DNA of 64,000 bases from Streptomyces spinoverrucosus. GTDB taxonomy: Bacteria; Actinomycetota; Actinomycetes; Streptomycetales; Streptomycetaceae. The translations under genes were made by a program, and so were the position numbers. Position 1 is the stretch's first letter; every line of letters begins with the position of its first letter. The notes under the pieces were generated by a model. That model was not told the origin of the DNA, ran no database searches, and worked only from the letters and a program-made list of their open reading frames with translations. Positions 7,709 to 16,323 of the stretch are shown here, piece by piece. The stretch spans positions 1 through 64,000 of the forward strand of contig NZ_BJND01000007.1 in assembly GCF_006539505.1 (NCBI RefSeq), in the 5' to 3' direction.

Positions 7709-9070
7709 TCACCCCGTCGTGACTCCGGCGGCGCCGACGCGAGCCGACTCCCCGTCATTGCGCGTCTTGGTCCGGACAGGCGCCGTTTCGCGCAGGAACA
7801 ACGACATGGTCAAGCTGATCGCCAGGCCCGCGATCGCGACAACGACGATGGACTGGATACCGAAGTGCTGCGCCACGAACCCGCCGATGACCGGCGTGAG
7901 CCCGCCGCCCGTGATCTCCCCGATACCGATCGGCAGACCGGCCGCGGAGGCGACCAGAGGTGCGGGCACCGCCTCGGTGACCACGGGGCCGGTCAGCAGG
8001 CACAAGGCTCCGAACTCACAGACTGCCGCAACGAACAGCACCACGAAGAGGGCCGTCAGGTTCGCGCCGAGCGTACGGAAGACCAGGAGCGCGGCGATGC
8101 CGATGACGAAGGCCGCGAAGAGGACGGGTTTCCGGCCAAGCCGGTCGGACAGTGCGGGCAGGGCTATGTATCCGACGAACCCCCCGAGTCCGAAGGCCGA
8201 CAGGACGAAGCCCATATCAGTGGCGGGCATATCGAGATGGTCGGTGAGGTAGCTCGGCATGAGGCTGATCATGACGAAGACGCAGGAGAAGTTGCCGAAC
8301 AGCACGGCCGTGGCCAGGACGACATTGCGTTCGGCGAAGATCGCGCGTCTGGACGGGTGACTGCCCGCCTCCGGCTCCGCGGTCGGGCCGCCCGCCCGCA
8401 CCTTCCTCGCCCCAGCCGTGTGTTCGGGCTCCCGCAGGATTCGGTGGAGCAGGAAGGCGACAATGAACCCGGGCAGCGCCACCAGGCCGAAGACCCATCG
8501 CCAACTCGACAGGACGACCAGCAGTTGAGTGGCGATGATCGGGCCGACGCCGAGTCCGAGCAGCGCGAACAGGCTCTGCTGGAGACCCATGTTGAATCCG
8601 CGGCGCGACGGTGTCGAGGACTCCGAGGTGTGGGCGATGCTCGTAGGTGTGTAGGCGCCTTCGAACAGCCCCATGGCGGCGCGGAGCACAAGCAGCATTC
8701 CCATGCCGGACACGGCCCCGGTGAAGCCGCAGACGAGGGAGAACCCGACCACGGCCGGGATGAGGACCTTGCGCCGCCCGATGCGGTCGGAGAGGTTGCC
8801 GGCGATGATCGACGCGAGGCCCCAGAAGATGGCGAGGACGCCGCTGATGATGCCAAGGTCCTGGTAGGTCAGGCCCAGCTCCTCGACCATCGCGGGAAAC
8901 AGGGGGGCAATGATGTTGCGGTCCAGTCCGACCAGACCGAAGCCGACAGCGAGCAGCGCGACGATCCGCACCTCGTAGCGCCGCGCGGATCTGGTGGCCT
9001 CATGCGCCGGTGCTTCAGGGCCGGCCTCCGGCACCTTGGAATCCCCGGGACGACTGGATGGGTTCTTCAT
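7709..9070 (-). CDS. MFS transporter, probable aromatic-compound importer
   Basis: A 453-residue major facilitator with 12 predicted helices and a central cytoplasmic loop. Motif A is clear (GNLSDRIGRRKV in loop 2-3, and SDRLGRKPV in loop 8-9). LLAVGFGLVGLDRNIIAPLFP in helix 1 resembles the acid/metabolite:H+ symporter groups that import aromatic acids. The ATG at 9070 follows AAGGGAG. A direct-repeat element identical in form to those before pcaIJF, the fusion gene and the dioxygenase operon lies at 9261-9300. That places the gene in the aromatic regulon and suggests uptake of a pathway substrate. Import direction and substrate are inferred. Confidence 0.88.
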   Translation of the reverse strand: MKNPSSRPGDSKVPEAGPEAPAHEATRSARRYEVRIVALLAVGFGLVGLDRNIIAPLFPAMVEELGLTYQDLGIISGVLAIFWGLASIIAGNLSDRIGRRKVLIPAVVGFSLVCGFTGAVSGMGMLLVLRAAMGLFEGAYTPTSIAHTSESSTPSRRGFNMGLQQSLFALLGLGVGPIIATQLLVVLSSWRWVFGLVALPGFIVAFLLHRILREPEHTAGARKVRAGGPTAEPEAGSHPSRRAIFAERNVVLATAVLFGNFSCVFVMISLMPSYLTDHLDMPATDMGFVLSAFGLGGFVGYIALPALSDRLGRKPVLFAAFVIGIAALLVFRTLGANLTALFVVLFVAAVCEFGALCLLTGPVVTEAVPAPLVASAAGLPIGIGEITGGGLTPVIGGFVAQHFGIQSIVVVAIAGLAISLTMSLFLRETAPVRTKTRNDGESARVGAAGVTTG

Positions 9071-9260
9071 GAACGTCTCCCTTGGTGAACTTCCGTGAAC
9101 GGTGGTGCCGTGCCGGCAGGAAAAGCCGACAGAATCCAAGGCGGAGATCAGCGACCGTCGTTCGCGAGTGTCAGTACCGGGGGCGGATCGAGTTCCCTTG
9201 AGCAGAGTTCGCTGCGTGGGGCGCCCCGGTGCAGGGAGTATCAGCACGCGGGAGGGATGG

Positions 9261-9300
9261 CTCCTGCACGATCGTGCTGTCCGAGCTGCACGAAACGCGC
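9261..9300 (-). promoter_or_regulatory. AraC-type direct-repeat site, copy A
   Basis: Read on the minus strand: TTTCGTGCAG, 13 bases, then ATCGTGCAGGA, giving two TCGTGCAG half-sites 22 bases start to start. It lies 191 bases upstream of the MFS gene (start 9070). It is one of four copies in the window, each preceding a gene of the aromatic pathway. Confidence 0.75.
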
Positions 9301-9341
9301 AGGTTGAGCTGGGTGCGTCCGGACGTCGAGGGACGTGTGGG

Positions 9342-9758
9342 TCAGGCCGTCTCGCCCAGCAGTTCGCACAGTTCGTCGTCCAGGTCGAGCAGCTGCCATT
9401 CCTTGCCGTCCGGGACCATCTCGTAAGTCCGCTGCAGCCATCGATCCACGACGGACAGCGGAGCGTGGAGCAGCGCCTGTCCACTGGGGGAGGACAAAGC
9501 CAGGCACAGGACGCGACGCTGCCCCTCATGGGTCGGCCAGATCCTCACGTCGCCGTGCCCGGACGGCCGGACGGTGCCCCTGGCCAGCAGCTCGCGAGCA
9601 AAGACCCAGGTGACCGGGGTGTCCGCGCCGGCGTCGAAGTCGATGTGGACGGCGCAGGGGTCATGTGGGCTGTACCACAGACGAGTTGCCACACCGACAC
9701 TGCTGTCCGGCGTGACCACCAGGCGCATCTCGCACTCCTGCTCGACGAATATCTCCAT
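9342..9758 (-). CDS. SsgA-like (SALP) sporulation/cell-division protein
   Basis: A 138-residue SsgA-like protein, a family confined to morphologically complex actinomycetes, where members such as SsgA and SsgB steer septum placement and spore-wall synthesis. Family features are visible: LWYSPHDPCAVHIDFD, VTWVFARELLARG, the GDVRIWP strand and the C-terminal WQLLDLDDELCELL. Length is typical. The ATG at 9758 is the only start consistent with the family N-terminus. The promoter carries GTTNA-N4-TNAAC at 9810-9823. Which SALP subgroup it belongs to cannot be told from sequence alone. The gene is unrelated in function to the flanking catabolic genes. Confidence 0.9.
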   Translation of the reverse strand: MEIFVEQECEMRLVVTPDSSVGVATRLWYSPHDPCAVHIDFDAGADTPVTWVFARELLARGTVRPSGHGDVRIWPTHEGQRRVLCLALSSPSGQALLHAPLSVVDRWLQRTYEMVPDGKEWQLLDLDDELCELLGETA

Positions 9759-9809
9759 GGTCTTGCTTCTCCCTGTCGGCTACGCACTGAGGACCCTACG
9801 CCCGATTTA

Positions 9810-9823
9810 GTTGAAGCATGAAC
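9810..9823. promoter_or_regulatory. GTTNA-N4-TNAAC inverted repeat, copy 2
   Basis: The 14-mer GTTGAAGCATGAAC, 52 bases upstream of the SsgA-like gene start. The preceding ATTTA makes an 11-base match to copy 1, at the same distance from the start codon. Confidence 0.55.
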
Positions 9824-9882
9824 CACTATTGGTGTGGCGTACACCATGCCTTGTCCGACGGTTGCCGCCGCATACACGAGAA

Positions 9883-9913
9883 GGCGCGCCCGCGGATGCT
9901 CCGCGGGCGCGCC
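9883..9913 (-). terminator. Terminator hairpin after wrbA
   Basis: A perfect 14-bp stem (arm GGCGCGCCCGCGGA, loop TGC) lies 29 bases beyond the wrbA stop. No U-tract is seen, as usual for streptomycete terminators. Confidence 0.8.
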
Positions 9914-9941
9914 AGTGCTCTGGGATGCCTTTCGGCTGAAG

Positions 9942-10616
9942 TCAGGAGGCGAGGCCGGCCTTGAGGGCGGCGGCCACCTGAACAACGCGCTCCGCCTGGT
10001 GGCGGGCGGCGTTGCGGGTCTGGTCACCGATGGGGTTGTTGCCCTGGGCGTCGACGTGGGACGTGCCGTAGGGGTTGCCGTCGACGAACTTCACCGGGTC
10101 GGTGTAGCCGGGGCTGACGATCAGGCCGCCGAAGTGGTGGATGGAGTTGTACAGGGCGAGCAGGGTGGACTCCTGGCCGCCGTGAGTGGTGGCACTGGTC
10201 ACGAAGCCGCTGTACACCTTGTTGGCCAGCTTGCCCTGGGCCCACAGGCCGCCGAGCATGTCGATGAACTGCTTCAACTGCGAGGAAATGTTGCCGAAGC
10301 GGGTCGGCGTGCCGAAGATCACGGCGTCCGCCCACTCGATGTCGCCCGGCGTCGCCTCGGGGACGTCGGCGCTCGCGGCGGCGTGAGCGGCCCAGGCCTC
10401 GTTGGAGGCGATCGCGGCCTCCGGAGCGAGCTCGGCCGCCTTCAGCAGGCGGACCTCGGCGCCGGCCTTCTCGGCGGCGTCGTTGATCTCCTTGGCGATC
10501 TCGGCACTGAAGCCGGTGGAGGAGTAGTAGACAATGGCGAGCTTGACGGGTGCGGCCACGGTTGCGGTCTCCGTTGTGTGGGTGTCGTTGTTGCGATTAC
10601 GGCTGAAAATGCCCAT
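9942..10616 (-). CDS. wrbA: WrbA-type NAD(P)H:quinone oxidoreductase
   Basis: A 224-residue flavodoxin-fold protein of the WrbA group, FMN enzymes that reduce quinones by two electrons to hydroquinones. The phosphate-binding loop YYSSTGFSAEIA lies near residue 30, and PTRFGNISSQLKQFIDMLGGLW and TTHGGQESTLLALYNSIHHFGGLIVSPGY follow the family pattern. A non-homologous polar N-terminal stretch of about 24 residues precedes the fold. It lies beside the hydroquinone pathway genes, where reducing benzoquinone back to hydroquinone would protect the cell and feed the dioxygenase; that link is inference. It has its own strong terminator and a GTTNA-N4-TNAAC site 46 bases upstream. Confidence 0.92.
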   Translation of the reverse strand: MGIFSRNRNNDTHTTETATVAAPVKLAIVYYSSTGFSAEIAKEINDAAEKAGAEVRLLKAAELAPEAAIASNEAWAAHAAASADVPEATPGDIEWADAVIFGTPTRFGNISSQLKQFIDMLGGLWAQGKLANKVYSGFVTSATTHGGQESTLLALYNSIHHFGGLIVSPGYTDPVKFVDGNPYGTSHVDAQGNNPIGDQTRNAARHQAERVVQVAAALKAGLAS

Positions 10617-10661
10617 GAGGTTTGCGCCCTGCTGGGTTGTGTCGTGCGAATGTGGACGATG

Positions 10662-10675
10662 GTTTAATGCTCAAC
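10662..10675. promoter_or_regulatory. GTTNA-N4-TNAAC inverted repeat, copy 3
   Basis: The 14-mer GTTTAATGCTCAAC, 46 bases upstream of wrbA. It matches the 5-4-5 inverted-repeat consensus of the other three copies. Confidence 0.55.
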
Positions 10676-10985
10676 TTCATCGCTCGCCACATAGTACAAC
10701 ATTCAACGATATCCGCCAGTCGGGCCGGGTGACCCTTGCGGTGGCCGCCGGGTCGAGCCGCGACCCGGGTCGGATCCGCGTGCTTCCCTCCTCGGTCAAG
10801 CCGCTTCCGGCACCCGGGAGTTGGACGTTCGACCTCCCCCGATACGCCGCCGTACGGCCGATCTTGGTGCCCGTCTGGTCGCCCTGAGCCACTCCCTCTC
10901 CTCCGCCGACGGACACAGCCAGGTCCGCTGCGGTCAGCACGAGTCGGCGGACGCCGGTGCGCACGGCCATGGCCCGCCGGTTCGG
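10676..10985. other. Non-coding gap upstream of wrbA
   Basis: About 310 bases between the wrbA promoter and the pcaF terminator. A 97-codon minus-strand frame (10677-10970) has no recognisable domain or ribosome binding site and is not called. An A/T-rich patch near 10690-10712 probably belongs to the wrbA promoter. Confidence 0.5.
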
Positions 10986-11037
10986 CGCCGCTCCGGAGCC
11001 ACCTGCTGTCCTCGGTTTCGTGGGCTCCGGAGCGGCG
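10986..11037 (-). terminator. Terminator hairpin after pcaIJF
   Basis: A 15-bp perfect stem (arm CGCCGCTCCGGAGCC at 10986-11000, complement at 11023-11037) with a 22-base loop, 12 bases past the pcaF stop. Confidence 0.75.
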
Positions 11038-11048
11038 GTTCCCGGGGA

Positions 11049-12266
11049 TCAGCGCTCGAGGACGAGTGCGAGGCCCTGGCCGACGCCGATGCACAGGGTG
11101 GCGACACCGGTGCCGGAGCCCGCCGCGGCGAGCTGGTGGGCGACGGTGCAGGCGAGGCGGGCTCCGGAGGCGCCCAGTGGGTGGCCGAGGGCGATGGCAC
11201 CACCGCGCGGATTGAGGATCGCGGGGTCGAACTCGGGCCACTCGGCGCGGCAGCCGAGCACCTGGGCGGCGAACGCCTCGTTGAGTTCGAGCGTGGTCAG
11301 GTCACCGAAAGTTTTCCCCGCCTTGGCGAGGGCCCTGTTGACCGCCTCGACCGGGGCGAGACCGAAGTAGTGCGGCTCGATCGCGGACACGCCGCTCGCG
11401 CTCACCCGCGCCAACGGCTCACGGCCGGTGGCCCTGAGGCCTTCCTCGTCGACGAGCAGCAGTGCCGCCGCACCGTCGTTCAGCGGGGAGGCGTTGCCCG
11501 CCGTCACCGTGCCGCCCTCCTTGCGGAACGACGGCTTGAGCTTGGCCATGGCCTCCAGGGAAGCGTTCTCCCGAACACCCTCGTCGCGATCGAACACGAC
11601 CGGCTCACCCTTGCGCTGCGGGATCGGCACGGGAACGATCTCGGCGTCGAACAGGCCCGCGGCCTGCGCCCTGGCGGCCTTCTGGTGCGAGGAGAGCGCG
11701 AACTCGTCCTGCTGCTCCCGGGTGATCTTGTGCTTCTCGGCGATGAGTTCGGCGGACTCGCCATTGGGGATGGTCCACTGCGGGTTCATCCTCGGGTTGA
11801 CCATGCGCCAGCCCAAGGTGGTGGAGTACAGCTCGGTGTGCCCGGCCGGGAAGGCGCGCTCGCTCTTGGGCAGCACGTAAGGTGCGCGGGTCATCGACTC
11901 GACGCCGCCGGCCAGGGCAATGGAGGCGTCGCCGAGCGCGATGGCCCGCGCGGCTTGGACGACCGCCTCCAGCCCGGAGGCACAGAGGCGGTTGACGGTG
12001 GCGCCCGGCACGGTCACCGGCAGGCCTGCCAGCAGTCCGGCCATGCGGGCGACGTTGCGGTTCTCCTCTCCGGCACCGTTGGCGTTGCCGAAGAAGACGT
12101 CGTCGATCCGGGCCGGGTCCAGATCGGGTGTGCGGGCGAGGAGTTCGCGGATGCTGTGGGCAGCCAGATCGTCCGGACGAACGGAGGCCAGGCCGCCGTT
12201 GTACTTGCCGACCGGGGTGCGAACGGCGTCGACGACGTAGACGTCCCGGAGACGGTCGGTCCTCAT
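11049..12266 (-). CDS. pcaF: 3-oxoadipyl-CoA thiolase
   Basis: A 405-residue type II thiolase that cleaves 3-oxoadipyl-CoA to succinyl-CoA and acetyl-CoA, the last step of the 3-oxoadipate pathway. The active-site residues are visible: Cys95 in NRLCASGLEAV, the His of GHPLGASGARL and the Cys of CIGVGQG near the C-terminus. The N-terminus DVYVVDAVRTPVGKYNGGLA is typical of PcaF/PaaJ. The start codon overlaps the pcaJ stop as ATGA, so the gene is coupled to pcaIJ. With no protocatechuate genes in the window, the operon here serves the maleylacetate branch. A closely related PaaJ role is less likely because no paa genes are seen. Confidence 0.93.
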   Translation of the reverse strand: MRTDRLRDVYVVDAVRTPVGKYNGGLASVRPDDLAAHSIRELLARTPDLDPARIDDVFFGNANGAGEENRNVARMAGLLAGLPVTVPGATVNRLCASGLEAVVQAARAIALGDASIALAGGVESMTRAPYVLPKSERAFPAGHTELYSTTLGWRMVNPRMNPQWTIPNGESAELIAEKHKITREQQDEFALSSHQKAARAQAAGLFDAEIVPVPIPQRKGEPVVFDRDEGVRENASLEAMAKLKPSFRKEGGTVTAGNASPLNDGAAALLLVDEEGLRATGREPLARVSASGVSAIEPHYFGLAPVEAVNRALAKAGKTFGDLTTLELNEAFAAQVLGCRAEWPEFDPAILNPRGGAIALGHPLGASGARLACTVAHQLAAAGSGTGVATLCIGVGQGLALVLER

Positions 12267-13039
12267 ACGGCGGTGCTCCTTCCGGCGGCCTTGAGGGCCC
12301 GCAGGGCGGTGAGTTCCTGGGATGTCGGGGGCTCGGTGGTGACGACCTCGTCAGCGACCTTCAACTCCCAGCCAGTGGCGGCGCGGACCTGCTCGACCGT
12401 CACTCCCGGGTGAACCTCGGTCAGGAAGAGCTCGGCCGTCGAGTCGTCGGGGCGCAGGATGCCGAGGTCGGTGATGACCGCGACCGGGCCGGCGCCCGGC
12501 AGGCCCAGCTCGGCACGGTCGCCGGGACCGCTGCCGTGGCCCAGGGTCGTCACGAAGTCGATCTTCTTGACGAAATTGCGGGTGCTGTGGCGCAGCACCA
12601 TCAGTACCTCGCCGCAGTTGGCGGCGATCTCCGGAGCCCCGCCGGCCCCCGGGAGCCGCGCCTCGGACCTGCCCGGGCCGCGGTCGACGACCGTGGTGTT
12701 GATGTTGGCGTAGCGGTCCACCTGGGCGGCGCCGAGGAAGCCGACATCGATCCGGCCGCCCTGGAGCCAGTAGTTGAACACCTCCGGCACGGAGACCACC
12801 GCGTCCGCGGTCTCGGCCAGCTCACCGTCCCCGATGGACAACGGCAGCCGGTTCGGCTTGGAGCCGATCGTCCCCGACTCGTAGATCAGCACCAACTCCG
12901 GGTTGACGGTGGCGCGGGCGAGGTTGGCGGCGGTGCTCGGGAGCCCGATGCCCACGAAGCAGCTCCTGGCCCCGGCCAGCGCGCGGGCGGCGTTCACCTC
13001 CATCAGCTCGTCCCGGCTGAATTCGACGCTGTCGGTCAT
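12263..13039 (-). CDS. pcaJ: 3-oxoadipate CoA-transferase, beta subunit
   Basis: A 258-residue family I CoA-transferase subunit. LIYESGTIGS contains the catalytic-type glutamate (Glu54) of the beta subunit, and SCFVGIGLPS lies near residue 30. The start is the ATG at 13039, which overlaps the pcaI stop as ATGA. With PcaI it moves CoA from succinyl-CoA to 3-oxoadipate, the product of maleylacetate reductase encoded in the same cluster. The family also includes CoA-transferases for other 3-oxoacids and steroid-ring fragments, but the tight pcaIJF order supports this call. Confidence 0.9.
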   Translation of the reverse strand: MTDSVEFSRDELMEVNAARALAGARSCFVGIGLPSTAANLARATVNPELVLIYESGTIGSKPNRLPLSIGDGELAETADAVVSVPEVFNYWLQGGRIDVGFLGAAQVDRYANINTTVVDRGPGRSEARLPGAGGAPEIAANCGEVLMVLRHSTRNFVKKIDFVTTLGHGSGPGDRAELGLPGAGPVAVITDLGILRPDDSTAELFLTEVHPGVTVEQVRAATGWELKVADEVVTTEPPTSQELTALRALKAAGRSTAV

Positions 13040-13857
13040 CGGGAGACCGCCCTGCCGCTGAGCACGTTCTCCTCGAGCCATGCCGTGAAGGCCTCGCGGT
13101 CGCGGGAGATCGAGTCCCAGGACCGGTAGAAGTCGTTGTCGCGCACCGAGTAACCGGCCGCGTACGAGGGGTGCGCACCGCCGGGCACGACGGCCACCGC
13201 GTCGATCACCCAGGTGGGGATGATCACGCCGCCCGGGCGCAGTTCGAGATCGTCCACGATCTCTTCCACGGTCACGAGGGACCGGTCGGCCGCCAGCACG
13301 GCCTCCTTCTGCACTCCGGTCAGGCCCCACAGCTGGACATTGCCCTTCGTGTCGGCCTGCTGGGCGTGAATGACGGTGACATCCGGATGGAGAGCGGCGA
13401 CGGCGGCCAGTTCCTCACCGGTGAAGGGGCAGGCGACGGTGGAGACGGTGTCGGTGCGCCGCGGCAGGTCACTGCCGCGGTAACCGCGCAGGACCGCGAA
13501 CGGCAGCCTCGACGCCCCGGCGACATAGCGGTTGGCCATGCCGGCGTGGCTGTGCTCATCCAGCTCCAGCGGGCGCGGCCAGCCGTTCTCCACCGCGTCC
13601 CTGAACCGGTGGAGCGAGCCCACCCCCGGATTGCCGCCCCAGGAGAAGATCAGTTTCCGTACCAGACCGGCACCGATCAACTGGTCGTAGATCACGTCCG
13701 GAGTCATCCGCACAAGAGTGAGGTCGGTGATCCGCTGCCGGATGATCTCGTGTGCCGCCGCATACGGAATCAGGTGCGTGAAGCCTTCCATCGCGACGGT
13801 GTCCCCGTCATGGATCAGCTCCGCCACCGCCTCCTGCAGCGTGAGGTGTTTGGCCAT
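13036..13857 (-). CDS. pcaI: 3-oxoadipate CoA-transferase, alpha subunit
   Basis: A 273-residue alpha subunit of a family I CoA-transferase. The opening TLQEAVAELIHDGDTVAMEGFTHLIPYAAAHEIIRQ and LIFSWGGNPGVGSLHRFRDA are typical, although this subgroup is longer than the roughly 230-residue Pseudomonas PcaI. The ATG at 13857 has only a weak upstream GGGCAAGAG; no better start exists. It is first in the pcaI-pcaJ-pcaF operon, with an AraC-type direct-repeat site 64 bases upstream (13921-13963), so transcription should respond to the pathway activator. Confidence 0.9.
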   Translation of the reverse strand: MAKHLTLQEAVAELIHDGDTVAMEGFTHLIPYAAAHEIIRQRITDLTLVRMTPDVIYDQLIGAGLVRKLIFSWGGNPGVGSLHRFRDAVENGWPRPLELDEHSHAGMANRYVAGASRLPFAVLRGYRGSDLPRRTDTVSTVACPFTGEELAAVAALHPDVTVIHAQQADTKGNVQLWGLTGVQKEAVLAADRSLVTVEEIVDDLELRPGGVIIPTWVIDAVAVVPGGAHPSYAAGYSVRDNDFYRSWDSISRDREAFTAWLEENVLSGRAVSR

Positions 13858-13920
13858 TGCTCTTGCCCATCTGGCTCGTTCACATCGTTGCCCAGGAAGT
13901 TTGAGCGGACTCGTCGCGGG

Positions 13921-13963
13921 ATGTCCTGCACGATTCCGCCGTTGCGGCTGCACGAAACGCGTG
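13921..13963 (-). promoter_or_regulatory. AraC-type direct-repeat site, copy B
   Basis: On the minus strand: TTTCGTGCAG, 13 bases, then ATCGTGCAGGA. Its proximal end is 64 bases upstream of pcaI, a position suited to activation. Half-site spacing is the same 22 bases as copies A and D. Confidence 0.8.
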
Positions 13964-14003
13964 ACGCGTTCGCGTGGGCAGGGCGAGGCCGCGGCAGGCT
14001 GCT

Positions 14004-14471
14004 TCAGGCCGGGTCGGCGAGCCAGGGGTAGCGGGCGGTGTCCTGGCCGGCGTAGTCGGGATCCAGGTAGATGAAACACCGCTGGATCTTCCAGTCACGG
14101 ATCTCGAAAACGTCGCACCAGCGTCCGGCGCCCCATTCGGGCACTCCGGCGCGCCAGGGGCCGTCGCGGTGCTCACCGTGGCTTGCGCCCTCGCACACGA
14201 GCACGTCGCTGCCCGAAAAGATCCAGTTGAAGCCGGCGTAGTGGTGCTCGATCCGCTTGATCGTGCCGCCGACCTCGGTGAAGAGCCGGCCGATCTGCTC
14301 CTTGCCGGTGGCCAGGCCCCACTTGGGGAAGAACACCTGGGCGTCGTCGGCGAACAGGTCCAGGATGCTGCCTCCGGTGGACGTCACACCGCCGTGGTCG
14401 AACGCCTTGAGGTACTCCAGCGCGACCGACTTGCGCTGCTCGTCGGTCATCGTCTGCTGTGTCAGAGCCAT
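14004..14471 (-). CDS. NTF2-like (SnoaL-type) fold protein
   Basis: A 155-residue single-domain protein of the NTF2-like/SnoaL superfamily, cone-shaped folds used as small hydrolases, isomerases or cyclases. Features include LEYLKAFDHGG near the N-terminus, a mid-domain DLFADDAQVFFPKWG and WCDVFEIRDWKIQRCFIYLDPDYAG near the C-terminus. The ATG at 14471 follows AAGGA. It lies 76 bases downstream of the flavoprotein gene on the same strand, so the two probably form an operon. Delta-5-ketosteroid isomerase belongs to the same fold, which fits a partner acting on the flavoprotein product, but the reaction is not known. Confidence 0.82.
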   Translation of the reverse strand: MALTQQTMTDEQRKSVALEYLKAFDHGGVTSTGGSILDLFADDAQVFFPKWGLATGKEQIGRLFTEVGGTIKRIEHHYAGFNWIFSGSDVLVCEGASHGEHRDGPWRAGVPEWGAGRWCDVFEIRDWKIQRCFIYLDPDYAGQDTARYPWLADPA

Positions 14472-14547
14472 CGCGATGGTTCCTTCCGTGGTGAGGTCTG
14501 CGGTCCCGGCCACGGACGGCCGGGACACGCTGCGATTCGATGTCGCT

Positions 14548-16209
14548 TCAGTCGGTCGAGATGTCCTTGACCCGCTCGGCGTGCGCCGCCTGCGCGGCCC
14601 GGTAGGCGAAGGCGATGATGGGGCCGAGTGTGGCGCCGCCGGCCCAGTAGGCCTGGGCAGAGGCCGAGGCAACGCAGTTGCCCACGCCGTACAGTCCGGG
14701 GATCGGCCGGTCGGTGTCGTCGACGACCTGGCCGTCAGGAGTCGTCTTCGGACCACCCTTGGTGTCCAGGGTCCCGCCGGTGACCAGTGCGGCGTAGTAC
14801 GGTCCGTCGTCGGCCAGCGGCCACAGGGTCGGGTTGGCCCGCTCCGGCTCGTCCTTGACCGGACCGTTGAACAGCACCTGGACGGCGCGTTCCCCTCGGT
14901 GGAAGTCCCGGTCCACGCCCTCGCGGGCCATCTCGTTGAACCGTTCGACGGTCGCCTTCAAGTTGGCGGTGAAGTCGTCGGCGAGCCGCAGCCCACCGGT
15001 GTGGCCGACGTACCGGGCGAGCCGCTCGTCGACACGTCTGGCCAGGTCATCGAGGGTCTGCCCGGAGATGACGTGGGCGTTGTCGGCGCCCGGCGGAACG
15101 ATGAGCCGCCCGTACTCCGTGCTCGCCGAATGCTGCTGGCTGCGCCGGTCCCACACCTGGACCAGCACGAGGTTGGGGTATTCGGCGGCCGACGGATCCC
15201 ACTGGAAGAACGTCTGCGCCAGCTCGTTGTAGGGGAGCTTCTCGTTGACCACGCGCCGGCCGTGCCTGTTCACGAACAGCATCGAGTCACCGGCGACGGA
15301 GAACATCCCCACCAGACCCGGATCGCGGGCGACCGCCTTCTCCAGCGGCACGGGGCACATCCAGGCGTAGTTCATGTTGCGCAGCTGGGCTCCGACCGCG
15401 GAGGCGATGGGCACGAAGTCGCCCTCGTTGGTGTCGGCCGCGCAGCCGCCGTAGACGGGGACGCCGACGAAGTTCCGGCGCAGTTCGGCGTTGTGGGTGA
15501 ACCCGCCGGTGGCGAAGACGACTGCCTTGCGGGCGCGGACGCGGCAGGGCTCTCCGTCCGCGGTGTCCGCCTCCACCCCCACCACGGCACCACCGGAGCG
15601 GATGAGGCGCTGGACGCGGTGGCCGGTGCGGATGTCCACGCCGTCACGGCGAGCGGCGGCGCTGAGCATGCGGATGGCCACCTGGCCGCCGTCCGACATC
15701 GACTCGCTGGCCTCGCTGGGCACCAGCACCCGGCCCCTCGGCGCCGCGTTCTCGGGCAACTCGGCCCAGTAGTCCGGTACGTCCGCACAGTGGCGGTAGG
15801 TCAGCGCACCGCGCCGCGCGAGCAGCTCGGCTGCCGGGGACGCGCTCTCGTAGATGGCCCGGCACAGCTGGTACTCCCAGCGGCTCAGGCCCAGCGTCGG
15901 ATGGTCGGGGTCGTATTCACGCGGGCGGGAAAGCCGGGCCATGTAGCGCAGGCAGTCCTCTTCCCGGTCCTCGATACCGAGTGCGCGCATCGGCGCGTTG
16001 TTGGGCACCCAGTACCAGAACGCCGCCTTGCGTGCGGTGCCACCCAGTTCGGCGGCCTTCTCCAGCAGGATGACGTCGTTGCCGAGCCAGCGGGAGAACA
16101 GGGCGGCCGGCAGACCGCCCCCGCCGCCGCCCACCACGACGATGTCCGCTTCGGCGGTGAAACCGGCTGCGGGGATCGGGGCGGCCGAACCCCGTGTTGC
16201 TTGTGCCAT
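14548..16209 (-). CDS. FAD-dependent dehydrogenase, KSTD/fumarate reductase-like
   Basis: A 553-residue flavoprotein of the fumarate reductase/3-ketosteroid delta-1-dehydrogenase superfamily. The Rossmann motif ADIVVVGGGGGGLPAAL starts near residue 21, ELGGTARKAAFWYWVPNN follows, and KAVVFATGGFTHN and GLYGVGNCVASASAQAYWAGGATLGPIIAFAYRAA complete the FAD site. There is no signal peptide. Such enzymes desaturate or aromatise cyclic ketones. In this cluster a cyclohexane- or cyclohexene-dione to hydroquinone reaction would make sense, but that is inference. It is followed by the NTF2-like gene and is divergent from the AcoR-like regulator, with a TGTCCC-N5-GGGACA palindrome between. Confidence 0.88.
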   Translation of the reverse strand: MAQATRGSAAPIPAAGFTAEADIVVVGGGGGGLPAALFSRWLGNDVILLEKAAELGGTARKAAFWYWVPNNAPMRALGIEDREEDCLRYMARLSRPREYDPDHPTLGLSRWEYQLCRAIYESASPAAELLARRGALTYRHCADVPDYWAELPENAAPRGRVLVPSEASESMSDGGQVAIRMLSAAARRDGVDIRTGHRVQRLIRSGGAVVGVEADTADGEPCRVRARKAVVFATGGFTHNAELRRNFVGVPVYGGCAADTNEGDFVPIASAVGAQLRNMNYAWMCPVPLEKAVARDPGLVGMFSVAGDSMLFVNRHGRRVVNEKLPYNELAQTFFQWDPSAAEYPNLVLVQVWDRRSQQHSASTEYGRLIVPPGADNAHVISGQTLDDLARRVDERLARYVGHTGGLRLADDFTANLKATVERFNEMAREGVDRDFHRGERAVQVLFNGPVKDEPERANPTLWPLADDGPYYAALVTGGTLDTKGGPKTTPDGQVVDDTDRPIPGLYGVGNCVASASAQAYWAGGATLGPIIAFAYRAAQAAHAERVKDISTD

Positions 16210-16306
16210 GAGGAGCCCTCCTTGGTCGTCGCGCGTGCCTCGCCGGCTGCCTCGGCGGCGTGCCGCGGGACGCGGCCAACGTTAGGAATCCGGGTGGCGG
16301 CGTGGG

Positions 16307-16323
16307 TGTCCCGTTCTGGGACA
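16307..16323. promoter_or_regulatory. TGTCCC-N5-GGGACA inverted repeat
   Basis: A perfect 6-5-6 inverted repeat between the divergent flavoprotein gene (start 16209) and the AcoR-like regulator gene (start 16477). It sits 98 bases upstream of the flavoprotein start, a usual place for a Fis-type activator site. It is probably bound by the adjacent regulator. Not tested. Confidence 0.6.

Noticed and set aside
10677..10970. A 97-codon minus-strand frame upstream of wrbA
   Set aside because: No ribosome binding site, no recognisable domain, and composition unlike the neighbouring genes.
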